Below, one piece after another: positions 1-4,179 of a stretch of 7,064 nt of DNA. The stretch covers positions 1-7,064 of the forward strand of contig CAMGRB010000066.1 of the NCBI GenBank assembly GCA_946061315.1, written 5' to 3'. Source of the stretch: an uncultured Clostridia bacterium. Its GTDB lineage: Bacteria; Bacillota; Clostridia; Oscillospirales; CAG-272. The notes beneath the pieces are model-generated. The model was not told where the DNA came from. It worked only from the letters and a program-made list of their open reading frames with translations, and did no database searches. Within the stretch, counting starts at the first letter, position 1. Every line of letters starts with the position of its first letter. The translations under genes and the position numbers were made by a program.

Positions 1-218
1 CTCATACTCGAAGAGCTTCTCCACACGGATGGCCTCAATCTCGGGCACGATAATGGAAATTTTAATATTTCTGCAGAGCCATCAGTTGAAGCATCGTTAA
101 CGGCGATAATTTCAAGGTTTTTGTATGTCTGGTTTATGATGCTGTCCAAACATTTTGCTAAAAACTTCTCCGTGTTAAACACCGGGATAATAACTGAAAT
201 TAAACTTTTTTCTTCCAT
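1..218 (-). CDS. Family-2 glycosyltransferase, 5' part only, frame broken near window edge
   Basis: The gene starts at the ATG at 218-216, preceded by AAGGTGG (224-230) with a 5-base spacer. The first 52 or 53 residues are a clear GT2 N-terminus: ISVIIPVFNTEKFL at residues 7-20 (first beta strand of the GT-A fold) and NDASTDGS at 41-48 (nucleotide-sugar binding region). Such enzymes transfer a sugar from an activated nucleotide donor, usually to a surface polysaccharide or glycolipid. After residue 53 (about position 60) the frame stays open but no longer resembles the family, and the last 57 or so bases are richer in GC. The alternative minus frame over 1-60 reads more like protein (ISIIVPEIEAIRVEKLFEYE). 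This could be a truncated gene, a rearrangement or an assembly misjoin. It overlaps the upstream glycosyltransferase gene by 19 bases, so the two are probably translationally coupled. Confidence 0.7.
   Translation of the reverse strand, partial: MEEKSLISVIIPVFNTEKFLAKCLDSIINQTYKNLEIIAVNDASTDGSAEILKFPLSCPRLRPSVWRSSSSM
75..97 (-). repeat. Direct repeat copy 1, 23 bases, inside glycosyltransferase gene
   Basis: This 23-base block matches 1076-1098 at 22 of 23 positions, in the same orientation and 1001 bases away. It encodes the DASTDGS part of the glycosyltransferase; the other copy encodes DGSTDGS. The near identity, including third codon positions, is more than the shared protein motif requires and suggests gene duplication or conversion. 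Confidence 0.6.
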
Positions 219-1216
219 TTTTGCCACCTTGTTTTTAATTTTTTTCCGTGCTTTAACTTGATTTTTTCATAAAGGGTAAAGCCATACGTTTTGTTTCTTG
301 ATTTAATTTCTTCTTTTGTGTAAACTTTTCCATTTGCCATGCAGAACTTAAAGTATTTTCTGCACTCATTTGCCCTTGTTAAAATTGCTTTAAATTCATG
401 GGTGTTGAAGTTCGCAAAATTTAAAAATTTTTCTTTATAAAATTTAAAAGTTTCAAAGAGTGCATTTTCAGAGTTAATTGCGATTGTGCTTAGTGAATAT
501 AAATTTAAAGTGTCGATTCTGTCAAAAATTGCATCTATGTCATCAAGATGTATAATTGGATTTTTGGATTGCATAATGCTGTTTTCACGAACAACATAGT
601 GATAGAGCAAGTTTGAAACTGTTGAAACAGAGTTTGTTTTTAGCAAAAGTTTGTGAACAATCCATTGGTCCTCATGAAATTTATTTGGGAATCGAATATC
701 ATCAAACAGGGAATTTTTGTAAAGTTTGTTCCACGAAACAACAAAACGGTCTTGCCTGGGTCCGTTTAAAAGTGAAAGGGCATCATTTTTAAGGTAAGTT
801 TTGTTTTCAAGTTTTGGGCAGTCAGCATAAATTTCGCCTGTTTCATTTTCCATAAAAAAGGAACACATAGCCATATCTGAATTGTTTTTAATCATTGTAT
901 CAAGCAACAACTCAATCATATTTGGCTCAATCCAGTCATCACTGTCAACAAAACAAATATACTCACCAGTTGCATGGTCAAGTCCAAAATTTTTTGCGGA
1001 AGAAAGCCCACCATTTTGCTTGTGAAAAACCTTTATTCTGCTATCCTTTTTTAAAAGTTGGTTGCAAAGAAGAAAAGAGCCATCAGTTGAACCATCGTCA
1101 ATCAAAATGACTTCCAAATTTTTGTAAGACTGTCGCAAAATACTTAATACGCACTTTTCCAAAAATCTAAAAGTATTAAAAATCGGGACAATAACAGAAA
1201 CCAAACTATCTTTCAT
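200..1216 (-). CDS. Family-2 (GT-A) glycosyltransferase, complete
   Basis: A 338-residue GT2 protein counted from the ATG at 1216-1214. Motifs in order: VSVIVPIFN at 6-14, LIDDGSTDGS at 38-47 (donor binding), NGGLSSAKN at 68-76, FVDSDDW at 89-95 (the DxD-type metal and nucleotide-sugar site), WNKLYKNSLF at 162-171, and HEDQW at 181-185, where the ED is the usual position of the catalytic acidic residue. The tail is very basic (RWQKWKKKV), which may help membrane association. No signal peptide or clear membrane span is seen. It probably adds a sugar to a capsule, teichoic-type polymer or glycolipid, but donor and acceptor cannot be inferred. The frame extends 44 residues further to an ATG at 1348. 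I chose the inner start because the family domain begins there, because the extension is low-complexity (NNNN run), and because a near-consensus promoter lies inside it. The Shine-Dalgarno upstream of the chosen start is weak. Base composition is AT-rich compared with spoIIE. Confidence 0.88.
   Translation of the reverse strand: MKDSLVSVIVPIFNTFRFLEKCVLSILRQSYKNLEVILIDDGSTDGSFLLCNQLLKKDSRIKVFHKQNGGLSSAKNFGLDHATGEYICFVDSDDWIEPNMIELLLDTMIKNNSDMAMCSFFMENETGEIYADCPKLENKTYLKNDALSLLNGPRQDRFVVSWNKLYKNSLFDDIRFPNKFHEDQWIVHKLLLKTNSVSTVSNLLYHYVVRENSIMQSKNPIIHLDDIDAIFDRIDTLNLYSLSTIAINSENALFETFKFYKEKFLNFANFNTHEFKAILTRANECRKYFKFCMANGKVYTKEEIKSRNKTYGFTLYEKIKLKHGKKLKTRWQKWKKKV
224..230 (-). promoter_or_regulatory. 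Ribosome binding site of the downstream glycosyltransferase
   Basis: AAGGTGG on the minus strand, one mismatch from AAGGAGG, lies 5 bases before the ATG at 218. It sits inside the last codons of the upstream glycosyltransferase gene and fixes the start of the overlapping downstream gene. Confidence 0.7.
1076..1098 (-). repeat. Direct repeat copy 2, 23 bases, inside glycosyltransferase gene
   Basis: Second copy of the repeat at 75-97, differing at one base (C at 1092 against G at 91 on the plus strand). It lies over the DDGSTDGS donor-binding segment of the complete glycosyltransferase. Confidence 0.6.
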
Positions 1217-1294
1217 AATCAAACCAAAATCTTTTCGAAAAATGTGTGTTTTGTAATAATTTAAAGTCAAATTATCACTCTTGTAATTATTATT

Positions 1295-1323
1295 ATTATA
1301 ATACGATAATTGTCCAAAGTCAA
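1295..1323 (-). promoter_or_regulatory. Sigma-A type promoter of the glycosyltransferase genes
   Basis: On the minus strand, TTGACT (1318-1323, 5 of 6 to the -35 consensus) is followed after exactly 17 bases by TATAAT (1295-1300, a perfect -10). Transcription would start near 1288, giving a leader of about 70 bases before the ATG at 1216. An AAT trinucleotide run directly follows the -10. The promoter lies inside the longer open frame that starts at 1348, which argues against that start. Confidence 0.75.
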
Positions 1324-1362
1324 GCTTTTCTGTTTTTGTTTTTATCAAATATAGTAAATATG

Positions 1363-1377
1363 TTAATATTGTATTAA
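1363..1377. repeat. Small AT-only inverted repeat upstream of the glycosyltransferase promoter
   Basis: TTAATA and TATTAA are perfect inverted arms around a 3-base centre (TTG). The site lies about 40 bases upstream of the -35 at 1318-1323. It could be an operator half-site pair or part of an AT-rich UP-like region. In such AT-rich DNA it may also be chance. Confidence 0.25.
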
Positions 1378-1423
1378 TCTTATTAAAACAAATTCAAAAA
1401 CGCAAAAATTCTAATAACAAATA

Positions 1424-1466
1424 AAAAAATCCAACCTAAAACTAAATAAGGTTAGATTTTTTATTT
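1424..1466 (-). terminator. Rho-independent terminator downstream of spoIIE, possibly bidirectional
   Basis: The left arm 1424-1437 pairs with the right arm 1449-1462 at 13 of 14 positions (one C-A mismatch, 1432/1454) around an 11-base loop. The arms end in A and T tracts, so the hairpin is followed by a T-rich run on either strand. No plus-strand gene leads into it, while spoIIE ends at 1579 on the minus strand, about 115 bases upstream. Its likely role is therefore to end the spoIIE transcript and insulate the glycosyltransferase promoter that follows. Confidence 0.75.
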
Positions 1467-1578
1467 AGAAACGAAACACGCATTTTGCCAAGAAATAGCC
1501 CTACAAGAAAGCCGGATAATTATAAAGGTGAACTTCAAACTTCTTACCGTCAAAGCTGATTAGTCGGCGCATCAATCA
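1467..1578. other. Short spacer between spoIIE and its terminator, no gene seen
   Basis: No start codon with a ribosome binding site and no recognisable protein is seen here. Together with the promoter, inverted repeat and terminator at 1217-1466 it completes the 362-base non-coding gap. The AT-rich composition of the glycosyltransferase block gives way to spoIIE-like composition in this stretch. Confidence 0.6.
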
Positions 1579-3900
1579 TTATGATATGAAAACAGCGCAG
1601 GCACTCATATCGTCTTTGCGCAAATTGCGTTCCTTTGCCTCTTTTATTATGCGCTCGGGCAAGGCGTCTACGTCGTCGCCGTTAAACGAGGAGATAAGGG
1701 AAACCAACCAATCGCTCTCCTCGGAGCTTGACACGATACCGTCGCTTACCATAACGAGTACGTCGCCGCGCCTTACCTCAAAGCCGAGCTGCTCCGCGTC
1801 TATATTTTTCATAATTCCGATAGGAGCGGTTTTGGAGTGGAGCTTGAAAACGTTTTCCCCGCGCTTTATAAACGAGGGCGCCGCACCGCTCTTTACAAAC
1901 GTGCCCTTGCCCGTTATCAGATCTATTTCCATAAGGTCAACGCTTGACGAGCATTCGAGGTTTTTGGCTCTTATAAAGTTATTTAGCATAGAGAGCGCAA
2001 CCTCCTTTTCGCTTGTGGCGGAAAGTATCTTTTCAAGGAAAAGCGCACACATTGACGAGGTCATCTGTGCCTCCGTTCCGCTTCCCATACCGTCGCATAC
2101 CAGCATATAGTGCTTGTCCGACGCACCGTCAAATGAGCTTACCGTATCGCCGTTTACCTCCTCGTTGTCGGTAACGCTTGATGCCCAGGAGGATTTTATA
2201 TCGAATTTCTTCTCGGACTCGCAAATAAGAGTTGCATAGCCGCCATCGTCCTCTATGTTCGGCTCGGAGAGCTTTGTGCCCATCACCTTTTCAAGAGCGT
2301 CGGTAAACTCTCTTACCGTACATTTCGTTCTTTCCGTGTCAACGCCCGTTGCTATGACTTTTTTCTTTCTCTTTCCGTAAACCTCTATTTTATCGCATAC
2401 AAAGCCGATTTTTGAAGAAGCCCTTGAAACCTTTTCGCTCATTGGGGGATCTGCGACACTCTCGTCCTCAACGGAGGAATATACGCAAGAGAGCATCTGC
2501 GAGATAAGGTCGTAGTCCCGTGCGCTTACCTCGAGCTTGTTATTCCGTAAGAAGTCTGTGTGTACGGATACGTTTTTTGCATTTACTCTCTCGAATATTT
2601 TATCTATATTCGGGCACCTGTGCAGGAATTTTTCATCTATATCCGTATGGCTTACGTTGCCGTTTTCATACACTGCCCCGCCCATTTTGGATATATTGTC
2701 CTCGGTGGTGTTTATATCCTTCTCCCAGCATATTTTTTCCTTCGGGCAGGAGGAACAGTATTTTTCGCACTCCTCAAGGCACATATTTTCAATGCTTGCA
2801 CGGCTCGGATTTTTTATTTTTTCAGACACTTCCCCGAACATTTCGGAAATATCCTTAAAAGAGGTGGAAAGGGACGATATTTTGACCTTTACGTCGTCTA
2901 TTTTCTTCTCCGCCGCAAAAGCCTCCATGCTTTTTGCCTCGGCGGTATCTTTTTTAAGAAATGCGGGGCGCGGTATCATCTCGAATTTTAATAGCGGGTA
3001 CATAATAAGCGAGGCGCCGAGCAGTTCCGGCACAAGATAGACCACCGCCTCGTAGCCCGACACGAAAATACCGTAGCCGACGCTTAATACAAATGCGCTC
3101 ATTATTGCAAGATAAGGAGAGGTTGCCCACAAAAAGCCCGACACTGTGGCGGCTATTGCATATACGGGAGCAAACGAAACGTTCTGAACGACGCCTAAAA
3201 CGGTGCCGACCGCCGCACCCTTTGCGCCCGACATGTATCTTGAAATATAAAGAGTTAAAGCGTAAGAAAATATTATGGCAATATCTATTCCCTGTATTTC
3301 CTTACCCGACAAGGCGTAGACGGCACAGAACGAAAAGGACGTAAGAGCAAAGATGAAGCTGCGGTTTTTGCCGCCCTCAAGTGCACCGTTAAAGCAATAT
3401 GCCATAATACCCGCAAACACCGTAAAGAAAAGGAGCACGAAAATATCGTAGTAAAGATACCCGCCCGCAACTACGCGGTATGCGCTGACACCGAGTGCGC
3501 AAAGCGAGCAAATAGCGACACGTACCGAGGTATTTTCGCAAAAGAGCGAGGAAATTATATTGTTCTTTTTCTCCTCGCCGAGCATCCTTTTTGCAGGCTT
3601 GTCCGCACCTATCCAAAGACTGCCGATAATTCTTAAACCCATAAGTGCGCCGAAGGCTATTAAGTACACGGGGTCGCCGTTCATATTAAACGCAACCGAC
3701 AAAATTGCGCCCGCAAACGCAAACGGCGTGTACTTGCCGCAGGCGGCAACAAGAGCAAGCCCGAACGGGTACGTCCCGAAAATAAACTTTATCGGGGTTA
3801 AGAAAAATCCCGCCGCAAAAAGGAAGCATTCAAAAGCCACCATTTTGACCTCGGGTGAAATTTTTATCTTTTTTAACTGTTTTATGCTTGGCGTATTCAT
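1579..3900 (-). CDS. spoIIE: Stage II sporulation protein E (membrane-bound PP2C-type phosphatase)
   Basis: A 773-residue protein, close to the roughly 830 residues of Bacillus subtilis SpoIIE. In that organism SpoIIE sits at the polar division septum, interacts with FtsZ and dephosphorylates SpoIIAA, which releases sigma-F in the forespore. Residues about 20-305 contain roughly ten hydrophobic membrane segments. Residues 310-570 are the central region, with a cysteine cluster at 374, 378, 382, 385 and 391 (CSSCPKEKICW) plus 429. Residues about 575-773 are the PP2C-like domain: NGDTVSSFDG at 583-592, CDGMGSGTEA at 602-611 (D603), VSDGI at 718-722 (D720) and RKDDMSA at 761-767 (D764). These are the expected metal-binding acidic positions, so the enzyme looks intact. 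The ATG is preceded by GGAGGT with good spacing (3906-3911). It is transcribed alone, divergent from the hydrolase/acyltransferase operon, and followed by a terminator. Confidence 0.96.
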   Translation of the reverse strand: MNTPSIKQLKKIKISPEVKMVAFECFLFAAGFFLTPIKFIFGTYPFGLALVAACGKYTPFAFAGAILSVAFNMNGDPVYLIAFGALMGLRIIGSLWIGADKPAKRMLGEEKKNNIISSLFCENTSVRVAICSLCALGVSAYRVVAGGYLYYDIFVLLFFTVFAGIMAYCFNGALEGGKNRSFIFALTSFSFCAVYALSGKEIQGIDIAIIFSYALTLYISRYMSGAKGAAVGTVLGVVQNVSFAPVYAIAATVSGFLWATSPYLAIMSAFVLSVGYGIFVSGYEAVVYLVPELLGASLIMYPLLKFEMIPRPAFLKKDTAEAKSMEAFAAEKKIDDVKVKISSLSTSFKDISEMFGEVSEKIKNPSRASIENMCLEECEKYCSSCPKEKICWEKDINTTEDNISKMGGAVYENGNVSHTDIDEKFLHRCPNIDKIFERVNAKNVSVHTDFLRNNKLEVSARDYDLISQMLSCVYSSVEDESVADPPMSEKVSRASSKIGFVCDKIEVYGKRKKKVIATGVDTERTKCTVREFTDALEKVMGTKLSEPNIEDDGGYATLICESEKKFDIKSSWASSVTDNEEVNGDTVSSFDGASDKHYMLVCDGMGSGTEAQMTSSMCALFLEKILSATSEKEVALSMLNNFIRAKNLECSSSVDLMEIDLITGKGTFVKSGAAPSFIKRGENVFKLHSKTAPIGIMKNIDAEQLGFEVRRGDVLVMVSDGIVSSSEESDWLVSLISSFNGDDVDALPERIIKEAKERNLRKDDMSACAVFIS

Positions 3901-3938
3901 ATTTTACCTCCGCTTTTCATATAATTACGTTCAACAAA

Positions 3939-3971
3939 ATTATATCACGGTAAATTGGTAAAATATGTCAT
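3939..3971 (-). promoter_or_regulatory. Likely spoIIE promoter, extended -10 with 21-base spacer
   Basis: On the minus strand TATAAT (3939-3944) is preceded by TGA, an extended -10 (TGnTATAAT). ATGACA (3966-3971), 5 of 6 to the -35 consensus, lies 21 bases upstream, and nothing -35-like stands at the usual 17. From the literature as I recall it, the Bacillus subtilis spoIIE and spoIIG promoters are sigma-A promoters activated by Spo0A with abnormally long spacers (about 21 and 22). The transcript would start near 3932, leaving about a 30-base leader with the GGAGG site. That Spo0A controls it here is inference. Confidence 0.6.
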
Positions 3972-4008
3972 AGTGTGCGCACTTTTTTTATTTATTTTTG
4001 GCTTTTTC

Positions 4009-4015
4009 GGTCGAT
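4009..4015 (-). promoter_or_regulatory. Weak Spo0A-box-like site
   Basis: ATCGACC on the minus strand matches TTCGACA at 5 of 7 positions, sharing the TCGAC core. It sits about 37 bases upstream of the -35-like element. A third 5-of-7 match (TATGACA, 3966-3972) overlaps that -35-like element itself, where Spo0A sites are known to lie in such promoters. Each could be chance. Confidence 0.22.
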
Positions 4016-4048
4016 TGCGTATGACTGGTGCGTTTGTCTGTAAAAAAG

Positions 4049-4055
4049 TATCGAA
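4049..4055 (-). promoter_or_regulatory. Candidate Spo0A box upstream of spoIIE
   Basis: TTCGATA on the minus strand matches the 0A-box consensus TTCGACA at 6 of 7 positions. It lies about 80 bases upstream of the -35-like element of spoIIE and about 26 bases upstream of the candidate plus-strand -35. A 7-base degenerate match is weak evidence alone. Confidence 0.35.
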
Positions 4056-4080
4056 CAAGGTCGCAGAAATCTTTTGTCTA

Positions 4081-4116
4081 TTGAATTTTTTTGCTTTGTG
4101 TGATAATATATATAAT
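4081..4116 (+). promoter_or_regulatory. Candidate promoter of the hydrolase/acyltransferase operon
   Basis: TTGAAT (4081-4086) and GATAAT (4102-4107) are 15 bases apart, and GATAAT is preceded by TGT, an extended -10 feature. A perfect TATAAT at 4111-4116 is an alternative -10 but has no well-placed -35. The leader to the ATG at 4180 would be about 60-65 bases. The spacer is short, so the assignment is tentative. Confidence 0.42.
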
Positions 4117-4162
4117 GAAAGCCGCGTCATTTGATTTATCTTTGTTTTAAGGCGGTGCAAAA

Positions 4163-4174
4163 CCTCACGGGAGG
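4163..4174 (+). promoter_or_regulatory. Shine-Dalgarno of the fusion gene within a small hairpin
   Basis: CCTC (4163-4166) can pair with GAGG (4171-4174) around an ACGG loop, so the core of the GGGAGG ribosome binding site is inside a 4-base stem. The stem is short and might only modestly reduce initiation. Confidence 0.3.
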
Positions 4175-4179
4175 AACAA

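Noticed and set aside
1..252. Plus-strand open frame from the window start
   Set aside because: It is the antisense of the glycosyltransferase gene and has no start signal or recognisable protein.
1217..1348. 44-residue N-terminal extension of the complete glycosyltransferase
   Set aside because: It has a low-complexity sequence, precedes the GT2 domain and contains a near-consensus promoter, so it is probably not translated.
1467..1560. Possible remnant of a plus-strand gene in the spacer after spoIIE
   Set aside because: Short open stretches exist in two frames, but neither has a start signal and I do not recognise any protein family in them.
1586..2110. 174-residue plus-strand frame opposite spoIIE
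   Set aside because: Antisense shadow over the conserved phosphatase domain, with no ribosome binding site and no recognisable motif.
2520..3040. Three overlapping plus-strand frames opposite spoIIE
   Set aside because: Mutually overlapping shadows of the minus-strand gene; the sequence is aromatic- and arginine-rich noise without family features.
3945..4160. 71-residue minus-strand frame in the divergent intergenic region
   Set aside because: It covers the spoIIE promoter and upstream sites, lacks a ribosome binding site and has no recognisable sequence.
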